NCBI GenBank assembly: GCA_030620125.1
Contig: JAUXFI010000085.1
Coordinates: forward strand, 1 to 7,890
Origin: Anaerolineae bacterium
GTDB taxonomy: Bacteria > Chloroflexota > Anaerolineae > B4-G1
Reading direction: 5' to 3'
Length of the DNA: 7,890 bases
Part shown: in pieces, positions 1 to 6,009 of the stretch
How positions within the stretch are numbered: the first letter of the stretch is position 1
How the letters are laid out: each line of letters opens with the position of its first letter
The notes under the pieces: generated by a model
The model's database searches: none
Told to the model about the DNA's origin: nothing
What the model saw: only the letters and a program-made list of their open reading frames with translations
Translations under genes and position numbers: made by a program

Positions 1-483
1 AGCGATGCTGTCTACAGCATCCACCAACCGCTGAAGCAGCATCACACGTTGCCCCGCGTTTTGTGTCTCGGAGAAAACACGCGCTGCCGTTTGTACACTC
101 CGCATATGCAGGTTCACCGCGGCTTGTGCGTCTTGCTCTCCTTCAAACCCCAGCCACTCGGCTAGTTCCTCCACCGCCGCTGCCGTATACTCTGGTATGA
201 TGTGTGGCTCATATTCGCCTTTCCCCTGGACATAAGCCTGCCACTCATCACGTTCTTTGGCGACATCGTGTATCGTTATGCCCAAGATCAGCGATTGCTC
301 TTCCTCATCAGATAGATTCAAACTCTCTCTCAAGGTGGGCAACAAAGTAAGCATTACGTCCAAACAATTGGCCGAGTGTTCCAACAACGATTGTTCAAAT
401 CCGCCTCGCTTGGCAATTTGCTCTTTCCAACCTCGCTGAATCATAAATGTCAGAATTCTTTTGCGTAGCGCCTCATAGTTCAT
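1..483 (-). CDS. cas10d: Cas10d (Csc3)-like protein, N-terminal HD nuclease domain (partial; runs off the left edge)
   Basis: I translated the minus strand from the ATG at 483-481. It stays open for 161 codons to the window edge, so the C-terminus is missing. The start is preceded by GGAGGTAA, a strong ribosome binding site about 5 bases upstream. The protein shows an HD phosphohydrolase pattern: H36 in LLEHSANCLDVM, H72-D73 in GITIHDVAKERDEW, H94, H126 in NLHMRS, and D155/D158 in LVDAVDSIA. From family knowledge, type I-D CRISPR effectors carry the HD DNA-cleaving domain at the N-terminus of Cas10d, and the EHS...LTLLP and HDVAKE-EWQAYV segments fit that layout. The WYL-regulator tail directly upstream supports a CRISPR setting, because WYL proteins accompany type I-D loci. 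This stretch is visibly less GC-rich than the metabolic genes to the right, consistent with transfer. The Palm and D4 domains, csc1, csc2, cas3 and any repeat array would lie outside the window. Alternatives are another HD protein, such as a Cas3 HD or a type III Cas10. Confidence 0.68.
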   Translation of the reverse strand, partial: MNYEALRKRILTFMIQRGWKEQIAKRGGFEQSLLEHSANCLDVMLTLLPTLRESLNLSDEEEQSLILGITIHDVAKERDEWQAYVQGKGEYEPHIIPEYTAAAVEELAEWLGFEGEQDAQAAVNLHMRSVQTAARVFSETQNAGQRVMLLQRLVDAVDSIA

Positions 484-512
484 TTGCTTACCTCCAAATT
501 CCTAACTTTGCT

Positions 513-641
513 TCATTCGTAAATTTGAATTGCCTGTCGATGCTCCTCCACCACCCGCTCCCGCAACTCTGGCGGCTCCAACATCTCCACCCGGCTGCCG
601 TAGTGCAGCACCCAACCCCACTCGCCCAACTTGCGCCTCTC
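513..641 (-). pseudogene. Remnant C-terminal tail of a WYL-domain transcriptional regulator (copy 1)
   Basis: The minus-strand frame ending at the TGA at 515-513 encodes 42 residues, including WVLHYGSRVEMLEPPELRER and the ending HRQAIQIYE. The pattern of aromatic-x-L, then YGSxVExLEPPELRE, matches the extreme C-terminus of WYL-domain regulators. A stop codon (644-642) closes the frame immediately upstream, inside the TATAAT of the candidate promoter. The HTH and the body of the WYL domain are therefore absent. The tail ends 29 bases before the Cas10d-like start and may now be only leader sequence. In a complete relative the WYL gene would lie just upstream of the CRISPR operon; this is inferred from the position. 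Confidence 0.62.
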
Positions 642-643
642 CT

Positions 644-672
644 ATTATACGGTAAAATGGATTTGCTGACAC
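644..672 (-). promoter_or_regulatory. Candidate promoter for the Cas10d-like gene
   Basis: On the minus strand, -35 GTGTCA (672-667) is separated by exactly 17 bases from a perfect -10 TATAAT (649-644). Transcription would start near 637 and leave a leader of about 150 bases before the ATG at 483, covering the WYL tail remnant. No other good promoter is visible closer to the start codon. A much weaker plus-strand candidate, TTGCGC (631-636) with TAAAAT (653-658), overlaps it and could serve the antitoxin gene at 704. Confidence 0.5.
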
Positions 673-703
673 TTCCCTCAATCCGTAAGGGAGACGTGAG
701 CCT

Positions 704-985
704 ATGAGCGAAAATTCGTCCGACAATCTCGTCCACACCTTGCGCGAGCGTGGCGCGCAGTACGTCGTTGGTACAGAGGGCCATCCTGTCGCTGTCTTGT
801 TGACGCTAGGAGAATACGACCACTATCTGGACTTGCTGGACGACGAGGCGGATAGCCAGGACACTGAATTGGCGGCGCGTCTGGCTCAAGCGGCGGTTCG
901 ACCCACCCGCGAAGAGCGCCAATCCTTTCGAGACTACCTGCGCCAGCGCGAGTCGCCGTCATCGCCCCGTGTCCGCATCCGCTGA
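704..985 (+). CDS. Phd/YefM-like antitoxin, apparently without a partner toxin
   Basis: This 93-aa protein has an N-terminal segment (about residues 5-45) of the Phd/YefM type: a short helix (DNLVHTLRERGAQ), a strand YVVGTEG, and HPVAVLLTLGEYDHYLDLLDD, where the G-x-PVAVL-x-x-x-EY pattern is the usual antitoxin signature. The charged C-terminal half (residues 50-93) has no recognised domain and would be the toxin-neutralising tail. The ATG at 704 follows AAGGGAG (687-693) at a spacer of 10 bases. Family members normally sit next to a RelE- or Doc-type toxin. None follows here: downstream are tandem octamers and a WYL tail on the other strand. It is either an orphan antitoxin or an antitoxin whose toxin gene has been lost. 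The stop codon lies inside the first octamer repeat. Confidence 0.6.
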   Translation: MSENSSDNLVHTLRERGAQYVVGTEGHPVAVLLTLGEYDHYLDLLDDEADSQDTELAARLAQAAVRPTREERQSFRDYLRQRESPSSPRVRIR

Positions 986-1023
986 TTCGCCCATTCGCCC
1001 ATTTGCTCATTCGTACATTCGCA
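984..1023. repeat. Tandem octamer repeat, consensus CATTCGCC, five copies
   Basis: Five contiguous 8-base units run from 984: GATTCGCC, CATTCGCC, CATTTGCT, CATTCGTA and CATTCGCA. They overlap the stop codon of the antitoxin gene on the plus strand and the last codons and stop of the second WYL tail on the minus strand. Confidence 0.8.
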
Positions 1024-1148
1024 CCGCCCTCCCGTGCTCCTCCGCTACCCGCTCCCGCAGTTCAGGCGGCTCCAGCACCTCCACACGGCTGCCGTAGTAG
1101 AGCAGCCAATATCGGTTCAAGCGTCTCGCGTCGGGCCTGCGTCCCACG
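1007..1148 (-). pseudogene. Remnant C-terminal tail of a WYL-domain regulator (copy 2)
   Basis: The minus-strand frame ending at the TGA at 1009-1007 contains RYWLLYYGSRVEVLEPPELR followed by ERVAEEHGRAVRMYE. It aligns over about 40 residues with the tail at 513-641, and the underlying DNA is clearly related but diverged. The WYL character holds up to about 1140. Upstream in the frame is a palindromic element (1152-1195), beyond which no WYL homology is recognisable. No HTH is present. Two tails in the same orientation suggest either two separate regulator genes that both decayed, or one tail duplicated and then diverged. It is not expected to make a functional protein. Confidence 0.6.
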
Positions 1149-1151
1149 TTG

Positions 1152-1195
1152 CACCTCCCTGTGGATGGATTTGACTCCATCCTAACAGGGAGGTG
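1152..1195. repeat. Palindromic (REP/MITE-like) hairpin element
   Basis: The arms CACCTCCCTGT (1152-1162) and ACAGGGAGGTG (1185-1195) are perfect inverted copies. Inside them, GGATGGA (1163-1169) pairs with TCCATCC (1176-1182) around the loop TTTGAC. The result is an 18-bp stem with one 2-base bulge (TA at 1183-1184). The 5-base sequence TTGCA occurs at 1149-1153 and again at 1196-1200, so it may be a target duplication, though it overlaps the left arm by two bases. It sits exactly where recognisable WYL homology stops. Confidence 0.75.
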
Positions 1196-1234
1196 TTGCA
1201 GGTACGGCAACAGCACGTCGGGGAAGGCCGAGAG

Positions 1235-1263
1235 TTGACGAATGCGGGAATTGATAGTATCAT
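1235..1263 (+). promoter_or_regulatory. Promoter with overlapping palindromic operator for the AbrB/MazF-like pair
   Basis: TTGACG (1235-1240) and TATCAT (1258-1263) each match the sigma-70 consensus at 5 of 6 positions and are 17 bases apart. The perfect palindrome TGATA-G-TATCA (1252-1262) overlaps the -10 box. Type II antitoxins usually repress their own promoter through such palindromes, so autoregulation is a reasonable inference. The predicted transcript start is about 70 bases before the ATG at 1340. Confidence 0.5.
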
Positions 1264-1339
1264 AAGTTTGGAACCCGATCCTTCCCCAGCCAAGAGTACG
1301 ATTGCAGAAACTGACCAGGCGAATTACAGGGATGCGACA

Positions 1340-1639
1340 ATGACTACTCTCACCCTACAATTATCCGACAAATCTATTGCGACTCTGCCGGCTGAACTGG
1401 CTCACCAGGCGGGCCTGGAAGAAGGCAAAGTACAGGTCATTCTCGGTGAACATGGCCTCACCGTGATCCCGGTCACGCCGCCCACCGACTATACGATCCG
1501 CTGGAAAGCCATGTCGGCGACTCTGCGCGAACAAGCAGCGCAATTCGACTTTTCCCTGGAAGATCGCCGTGATGCTTCGTATTGGGAAATCGTCAACCCT
1601 CTGTTCGAAGAGATGGAACGTATGGTCAGTTCCGTGTGA
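1340..1639 (+). CDS. AbrB/MazE-like antitoxin
   Basis: A 99-aa protein. The first 40 residues (MTTLTLQLSDKSIATLPAEL, then a short helix and EGKVQVILGEHGLTVIPV) have the strand-strand-helix-strand spacing of a swapped-hairpin AbrB/MazE DNA-binding domain. The acidic, aromatic C-terminal part (residues 50-99, with FDFSLEDRRDASYWEIVNPL) would be the toxin-binding arm. The frame is open further upstream, but I chose the ATG at 1340 because AGGGA lies 7 bases before it, the domain begins there, and the promoter at 1235-1263 lies inside the upstream extension. It is followed after 12 bases by a MazF-like toxin gene, the usual antitoxin-toxin order. That toxin is broken, so the antitoxin may now have no partner. 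The exact subfamily is uncertain. Confidence 0.6.
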   Translation: MTTLTLQLSDKSIATLPAELAHQAGLEEGKVQVILGEHGLTVIPVTPPTDYTIRWKAMSATLREQAAQFDFSLEDRRDASYWEIVNPLFEEMERMVSSV

Positions 1640-1651
1640 CCTCGAGTTGCC

Positions 1652-1961
1652 ATGTCTCCCTACCCTGCCACACCACAACGCGGCCATCTTTACTGGGCCC
1701 AGGTGCCTTATCTGCCGGAACGTCCGCTCGACGTACTGCGTCGCACCGCCAGAAGGAGTGAGGTGCGTGCTGTCCTCACCTTCAAAACACGACCTGTCCT
1801 GATCGTGCAGAGTCGCCGGGATAATGCCAACCCTGCCTATCGGTTTGTCCTGGTCGCCGCCGTCCACTCTATCAAGCCAGGCGAACTTGAAAAGCTGCGC
1901 CGGATCGTTGGCCGAACTCAACGTCAAGTTGGCGCTGGCACTGGACCTGGTGGCGTTGTGA
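1652..1961 (+). pseudogene. MazF/PemK-like toxin, disrupted by internal deletion and frameshift
   Basis: From the ATG at 1652 the frame reads RGHLYWAQVPYLPERPL (the G-x-x-Y-W start of MazF/PemK endoribonucleases), then TRPVLIVQSRRDNANPAYRF, VLVAAVHSIK and PGELEKLRRI. At about 1903-1908 the sense jumps to another frame, where S-LAELNVKLALALDLVAL ends in a TGA at 1959-1961. This second piece looks like the C-terminal helix of the same family. The two pieces together are about 100 residues, less than a typical 110-120-residue toxin, and the middle section expected to carry the second conserved half is missing. I infer a deletion of roughly 30 codons that also shifted the frame. In the unshifted frame translation would run on to 2131 through repeat DNA, which is not a credible protein end. 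The ribosome binding site is weak. Confidence 0.62.
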
Positions 1962-1984
1962 GCTTGTTCTTTTCGTGGTGCTTT

Positions 1985-2131
1985 TTGCTCCATTATAAGC
2001 GACGAAGCCCAGTCGCGCCATGTCGAGTCGCCGGCTGCCGTCTTGGGCGAAGGTCTCTGACCGAGCCCCATCCGGCTGCGAGCGCGCTCTCTCCCCACAT
2101 GGGGGAGGGCTGGGGTGGGGGCAAACATTGA
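1985..2131. repeat. Non-coding, repeat-like DNA with a small hairpin
   Basis: This stretch between the toxin remnant and the GH127 gene has no credible reading frame. Its GC-rich end (2070-2125) translates on both strands into low-complexity strings such as SPHMGEGWGG and PPPQPSPMWGE, typical of dispersed intergenic repeats in high-GC bacteria. CTCCCC (2091-2096) pairs with GGGGAG (2102-2107) around a 5-base loop. Only a database comparison would show whether it is multicopy. Confidence 0.4.
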
Positions 2132-2147
2132 GTGAGGAGGAGGTCGG

Positions 2148-4127
2148 TTGCCCGCTGTGATCGTAGACACGTCCCGCAGTCCACACGCCCGCCTGCGGCC
2201 TGTGCCGCTGACCGCCGTCACGCTCGCCGACGATTTCTGGGCGGAGCGCCGGCGGGTCAATCGGGAGGTCACGCTTCCCTCGCAGTACCACCTTCTCGAG
2301 GAGACCGGCCGGATAGATAACTTTCGCCGCGCAGCGGGCAAAGTGGATGTCCCCTTCCAGGGCAGGTACTATAACGACTCCGACGTCTACAAATGGCTCG
2401 AAGCGATCTCCTGGACGCTCGCCACCGGCGCCGACCGTGCCCTGGCAGAGATGGCCGGCGCCGTGATCGCCGAGATTGCCGGCGCGCAGCAGCCCGATGG
2501 TTACCTCAATACCTACTTTGTGCGCGATAGGGCCGTCGAGCGTTGGACCAACCTGCGCGACAAACACGAACTGTACTGCGCCGGTCACCTGATCCAGGCC
2601 GCCGTCGCCCACCATCGCGCTACTGGGGAGGACCGCCTCCTTCACGTCGCCCGCTGCCTGGCTGACCACATCTGCGGTCTCTTTGGGCCGCAGGAGGAGG
2701 GCAAGCGGGCCGCAACCCCCGGCCACCCGGAGATCGAGATGGCGCTGGTTGAATTGGCGCGCGAGACAGGCGAGCAAAAGTATCTGAGACAGGCATTGTT
2801 CTTCCTGGATGCGCGCGGGCGAGGGCTGATCGGCGGCAGCGCGTATCACCAGGATCATCAGCCGTTTCGCGAGCTGGAGCGCATGGCGGGCCACGCTGTG
2901 CGCGCCGTCTACTTGAGCGCGGGGGCAGCGGACCTTTGCGCCGAGATGGGCGAGCCTGCCCTGCGCCACGCGCTCGACCGGCTCTGGCGCAATATGACGG
3001 CGCGACAGATGTACGTCAGCGGGTCCATCGGCTCGCGCTACGAGGGCGAGGCGTTTGGGGAGGACTATGAACTGCCCAACGAGCGCGCCTACGCGGAGAC
3101 CTGCGCCGCCATCGGCAGCGTGATGTGGAACTGGCGTATGCTTCAGCTTTCGGGCAGCGCCTGCTACGCCGACGTGCTGGAGAACACGCTCTACAATGGC
3201 GTGCTCCCCGGTCTCTCGCTGGACGGCGGGGCCTACTTTTACCAGAACCCCCTGGCCGGCGACGGGAGACACCGGCGTCAACCGTGGTTCGGCTGTGCCT
3301 GCTGCCCACCCAACGTCGCCCGGCTGCTCGCGTCGCTTCCCGGCTACTTGTACAGTCTCAGTAGATCCAAAATCGCTCCGAGGGGATTGTCAAATCCCCG
3401 CTTCTGGCCTGGATCTGGCGATCCAGGCCGAGCAGAATTGGATCTACAGAGTCTCTCCACTGGAGGGCTGTGGGTGCATCTGTACGCCCAGGGGGCCGCC
3501 CGCATCCCGCTTCACGACGGCCGCACCCTCAGCCTGACCCAGCACACCCGCTATCCGTGGGACGGCGAGGTCGTCATTGAGGTTGGAGGGGTGGGGGACT
3601 TGAGCCTTTGGCTGCGTATCCCCGCCTGGTGCGAGGAAGGGGCCACGCTCAAGATCAACGGACGGCCTTTCACAGGTACGCTCGCGCCTGGTTCCTACGC
3701 CGAGATTCACCGCACCTGGCGGCCAGGCGACACCGTGCGGCTCAACCTGCCGATGCCGGTACGCCGTGTCGAATGTCACCCTTACGTCACCGAAAACGCG
3801 GGCCGGGTGGCCCTGGCGCGTGGTCCAATCCTCTACTGCGTCGAGCAGGCCGACAATCCCGGTCTCGACCTGCGCGACGTGCTCCTGCCCACCGGCGTGG
3901 ACTTTGCGGCGACGTTCCGGCCTGACCTGCTCGGCGGCGTGGTCGTGCTGTGTGGTCAGGCCGAGGTCGTTCCACCGCACGATGCCTGGGAGAATCGTCT
4001 TTACCGCGCGCCACTTCCCCGTTTGCAGAAACCGCGTGGCCGCTCCGTGGAGGTGACCGCCATTCCCTACTACGCCTGGGCCAACCGCGAACCTGGCCCT
4101 ATGCAAGTCTGGCTGCGAACCCGGTGA
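2148..4127 (+). CDS. GH127 family glycoside hydrolase (beta-L-arabinofuranosidase-like), with an in-frame palindromic insertion
   Basis: A 659-aa cytoplasmic-type protein with no signal peptide. GH127 enzymes (formerly DUF1680, type member HypBA1) release beta-linked L-arabinofuranose from plant-derived oligosaccharides using a zinc-bound cysteine nucleophile. The equivalents are visible: E301 in GEAFG (acid/base position), E317 and C319 in AYAETCA, and C385-C386 in WFGCACCPPN (zinc ligand and nucleophile). Residues 1-400 form the alpha/alpha-barrel part. Residues 440-659 are the beta-sandwich part, with LWLRIPAWC, INGRPF, WRPGDTVRLNLPMPVRR and ARGPILYCVEQ. Residues about 404-435 are extra: a palindromic repeat inserted without breaking the frame (3361-3447). 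The start is TTG at 2148, because AGGAGG (2135-2140) lies 7 bases upstream; GTG at 2157 is too far from it. GH127-related families (GH142, GH146) and uncharacterised members exist, so the substrate is less certain than the fold. Confidence 0.9.
   Translation: MPAVIVDTSRSPHARLRPVPLTAVTLADDFWAERRRVNREVTLPSQYHLLEETGRIDNFRRAAGKVDVPFQGRYYNDSDVYKWLEAISWTLATGADRALAEMAGAVIAEIAGAQQPDGYLNTYFVRDRAVERWTNLRDKHELYCAGHLIQAAVAHHRATGEDRLLHVARCLADHICGLFGPQEEGKRAATPGHPEIEMALVELARETGEQKYLRQALFFLDARGRGLIGGSAYHQDHQPFRELERMAGHAVRAVYLSAGAADLCAEMGEPALRHALDRLWRNMTARQMYVSGSIGSRYEGEAFGEDYELPNERAYAETCAAIGSVMWNWRMLQLSGSACYADVLENTLYNGVLPGLSLDGGAYFYQNPLAGDGRHRRQPWFGCACCPPNVARLLASLPGYLYSLSRSKIAPRGLSNPRFWPGSGDPGRAELDLQSLSTGGLWVHLYAQGAARIPLHDGRTLSLTQHTRYPWDGEVVIEVGGVGDLSLWLRIPAWCEEGATLKINGRPFTGTLAPGSYAEIHRTWRPGDTVRLNLPMPVRRVECHPYVTENAGRVALARGPILYCVEQADNPGLDLRDVLLPTGVDFAATFRPDLLGGVVVLCGQAEVVPPHDAWENRLYRAPLPRLQKPRGRSVEVTAIPYYAWANREPGPMQVWLRTR
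3361..3447. mobile_element. MITE-like palindromic element inserted in the GH127 coding sequence
   Basis: The 10-bp ends GTAGATCCAA (3361-3370) and TTGGATCTAC (3438-3447) are perfect inverted repeats. Inside are two further perfect hairpins: GGGGATT/AATCCCC (3382-3388 with 3393-3399) and GGCCTGGAT/ATCCAGGCC (3406-3414 with 3421-3429). The hexamer AGTCTC occurs on both sides (3354-3359 and 3450-3455), exactly 96 bases apart. Removing 96 bases rejoins GYLYSLS to TGGLWVHLYAQ, a smooth GH127 sequence. The net insertion is therefore 32 codons with no stop. It encodes no protein of its own. Confidence 0.82.
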
Positions 4128-4168
4128 GACGGGGCAAGGTGGCGATGGTTCTACTCAGACGGGAGAAT

Positions 4169-4262
4169 CCTTGCGAAGGTTTGGTGAGAACTTGCTGGCC
4201 AACAGCGTCTTTGCCTACCGAGAGTTGCCCCGGCGACAAGGCCATTCGCAACCTTCGCAAGG
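4169..4262. mobile_element. 94-bp element with perfect 13-bp terminal inverted repeats
   Basis: CCTTGCGAAGGTT (4169-4181) and AACCTTCGCAAGG (4250-4262) are perfect inverted copies enclosing 68 bases with no open frame of note. The flanks also carry a direct repeat, AAGGTGGCGA-Y-GGT, at 4136-4149 and 4270-4283. It is separated from the inverted ends by unequal gaps, so it is not a simple target duplication. The element fills most of the 180-base gap between the GH127 and amidohydrolase genes, so it may be a MITE or a long-armed regulatory or terminator structure. Confidence 0.6.
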
Positions 4263-4307
4263 GTGGCTGAAGGTGGCGACGGTCAATTTCTACGAGGAGG
4301 TGCGACA

Positions 4308-5945
4308 ATGAGCTTTGACCTGGTCATCACCAACGGCACGGTGATTGACGGTGCCGGTCGCCCCCGCTTCCGGGCTGACCTGGGCATCCGCGACGGCAGG
4401 ATCGTTGCCATCTCCACGGGTGAGCAGTTGACCGGCCGGCAGACGCTCGACGCCGCCGGCCTGATCGTCGCCCCCGGCTTCATTGACGTGCACTCCCACT
4501 CCGACTGGGTGCTCCCCCTCCCCGACCACGACCAAATCCTGGCCCCGCTCCTCCTGCAGGGCATAACCACTCTCGTCACCGGCAACTGCGGCTTCTCCCC
4601 CGCTCCGGTCACAGAGGACTCTATCCCCCTGCTGGACAATTGCTCCGAGATGATGCGGGAGCGGGCCTTTCCCTATCGCTGGCGTTCCACGTCCGGCTTG
4701 CTCGACACGCTGGAACGGGATGGCCTGATGCTCAACGCCGCCTTCCTGGTGGGCCACGGCGCACTGCGCTACGCGGTGATGGGAGACCGCGCCGACGGTC
4801 ATACTCCCCCCACTGCAGAGGAGGTGCACGCTCTCTGCCGCCTCACTCGCCAGGCGCTGCGAGAGGGAGCTTTCGGCCTGTCGGCGGGGTTGGCTTATGC
4901 GCCGGGGGTCTTTGCCAGCAACGAGGAGCTGCTCTCACTGCTGCGGGTGGTCGCTGAAGAAGGCGGCATCTTTGCCGTCCACGGGCGGGCCTACACCTGG
5001 GTCTCTCCCTTCTACAAACCGATGATCGTGGGCACGCCTCACAACGTCCGCTCCACCAGGGAATTGCTGCACCTGGCCCGGCAGGCCGGGGCGCGGCTAC
5101 AACTATCGCACCTGATTTTTGTTGGCCGGCACACCTGGCGCACCCATCGCACCGTCCTGCGCGATATTGAGCGGGCCGCCGGCGGCGGGTTGGACGTCGC
5201 TTTTGACGCCTTCCCCTACACCGTGGGCAACTCTACCATCAAAGTCGTCTTCCCCGACTGGTTCCTCGATGGTTTCGCCGCCAAGATAAACGACGCTCGT
5301 GCCCTGCGGCGGCTCAATAGAGAGATCAATCTCCTGCGCTGGACGCTGGGGCTGGGCTATGGGGACATCAGGCTGCTGTGGGGCTGTGTGCCGGAACTGG
5401 CACAACTGGAGGGGTTGGACTTTGCCGCCATCGCCCGCCGCCTGGAAATGCCGGAATTTGTGGCCTACGTCCACGTCGCCCGGATGAGCGAGGGCAAGGC
5501 GCGTGTTTTGTTGGGCACCTACTCCGGCGACGGCGAGCGGGAGGAAGCGTTGCAGGCCGTACTGTCCCATCCTCTGTGCGCGTTCATGACCGACACTATC
5601 CTCACCCGGCGAGGCCAGCACAACCCGGCCTCCTTCGGCGCTTTTCCCCGCGTGCTGGGCCACTACAGCCACGACCTGGGACTCTTTTCGCTGGAGGAGG
5701 CGGTGCGCCGGATGACCTCATTCCCGGCGGAGCGGATCGGCCTGGCGGACGTGGGCCGCATAGCCGAAGGAGCCCACGCCGACCTGGTGCTCTTCGACCC
5801 GGTGACGGTGACCGACAACACCACCCTCGACCGGCCCGACGTGCCGCCGATGGGTATCGAGGCAGTGTTGGTCTCTGGGCGGGTCGTGATCCAGGATGGG
5901 CAGGTCGTGAGCCGCGAGCGGCGAGGCCGGGTCTTGCGGAGGTGA
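4308..5945 (+). CDS. N-acyl-D-amino-acid deacylase (D-aminoacylase)-like amidohydrolase
   Basis: A 545-aa amidohydrolase-superfamily protein. Family members hydrolyse N-acyl-D-amino acids to a D-amino acid and a carboxylate in the cytoplasm. Visible hallmarks are the N-terminal beta-sandwich strand DLVITNGTVIDGAG and the metal-binding HxH in PGFIDVHSHSD (H62, H64). TGNCGFSPAP carries the cysteine ligand C94 typical of this subgroup. H225 (FAVHGR), H268 (LQLSHLIF) and D428 (CAFMTDT) follow, then the family motif FGAFPRVLGHY and the C-terminal amidohydrolase end GRIAEGAHADLVLFDP. H225 sits in VHGR where characterised D-aminoacylases often have THMR, so substrate choice may differ. The length fits the family. 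I chose the ATG at 4308 because GAGGAGG (4294-4300) lies 7 bases upstream; the open frame before it lacks a site. It may be co-transcribed with the GH127 gene, but the 180-base gap with an inverted-repeat element argues for independence. Other amidohydrolases are possible. Confidence 0.82.
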   Translation: MSFDLVITNGTVIDGAGRPRFRADLGIRDGRIVAISTGEQLTGRQTLDAAGLIVAPGFIDVHSHSDWVLPLPDHDQILAPLLLQGITTLVTGNCGFSPAPVTEDSIPLLDNCSEMMRERAFPYRWRSTSGLLDTLERDGLMLNAAFLVGHGALRYAVMGDRADGHTPPTAEEVHALCRLTRQALREGAFGLSAGLAYAPGVFASNEELLSLLRVVAEEGGIFAVHGRAYTWVSPFYKPMIVGTPHNVRSTRELLHLARQAGARLQLSHLIFVGRHTWRTHRTVLRDIERAAGGGLDVAFDAFPYTVGNSTIKVVFPDWFLDGFAAKINDARALRRLNREINLLRWTLGLGYGDIRLLWGCVPELAQLEGLDFAAIARRLEMPEFVAYVHVARMSEGKARVLLGTYSGDGEREEALQAVLSHPLCAFMTDTILTRRGQHNPASFGAFPRVLGHYSHDLGLFSLEEAVRRMTSFPAERIGLADVGRIAEGAHADLVLFDPVTVTDNTTLDRPDVPPMGIEAVLVSGRVVIQDGQVVSRERRGRVLRR

Positions 5946-5991
5946 TGTTTTGGACTTGCTCAAAACGCTGGTGGCAGAGTCTTCCAGGCCT

Positions 5992-6006
5992 CGCCGGTAA
6001 CCGGCG
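5992..6006 (+). terminator. Terminator hairpin of the amidohydrolase gene, split from its T-run by a MITE
   Basis: CGCCGGT (5992-5998) and ACCGGCG (6000-6006) form a near-perfect palindrome 47 bases after the stop codon at 5945. In the present sequence it runs straight into a MITE. If the MITE and one 9-bp duplication are removed, this hairpin is followed within a few bases by TTTTGTTTTGT (6120-6130), which makes a recognisable intrinsic terminator. This reconstruction is inferred. Confidence 0.45.
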
Positions 6007-6009
6007 CGC

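Noticed and set aside
257..439. Plus-strand 60-aa frame at the left end
   Set aside because: It is opposite the Cas10d-like HD domain, has no ribosome binding site and shows no family features.
984..1023. Octamer array considered as a CRISPR array
   Set aside because: The units are 8 bases and contiguous with no spacers, so it is a simple tandem repeat. No CRISPR array is visible anywhere in the window.
1992..1997. Minus-strand TATAAT that could drive antisense RNA over the toxin remnant
   Set aside because: No acceptable -35 box lies 16-18 bases upstream (TGGCGC is the best), so it is not supported as a promoter.
1361..2341. Minus-strand frame of 326 aa opposite the AbrB and MazF-like genes
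   Set aside because: No recognisable motifs. It crosses repeat DNA and two plus-strand genes with clear family features.
1872..3281. Long minus-strand frame of 469 aa
   Set aside because: It lies opposite the GH127 gene and repeat DNA, shows no domain, and arises from high GC content. GH127 motifs on the plus strand are unmistakable.
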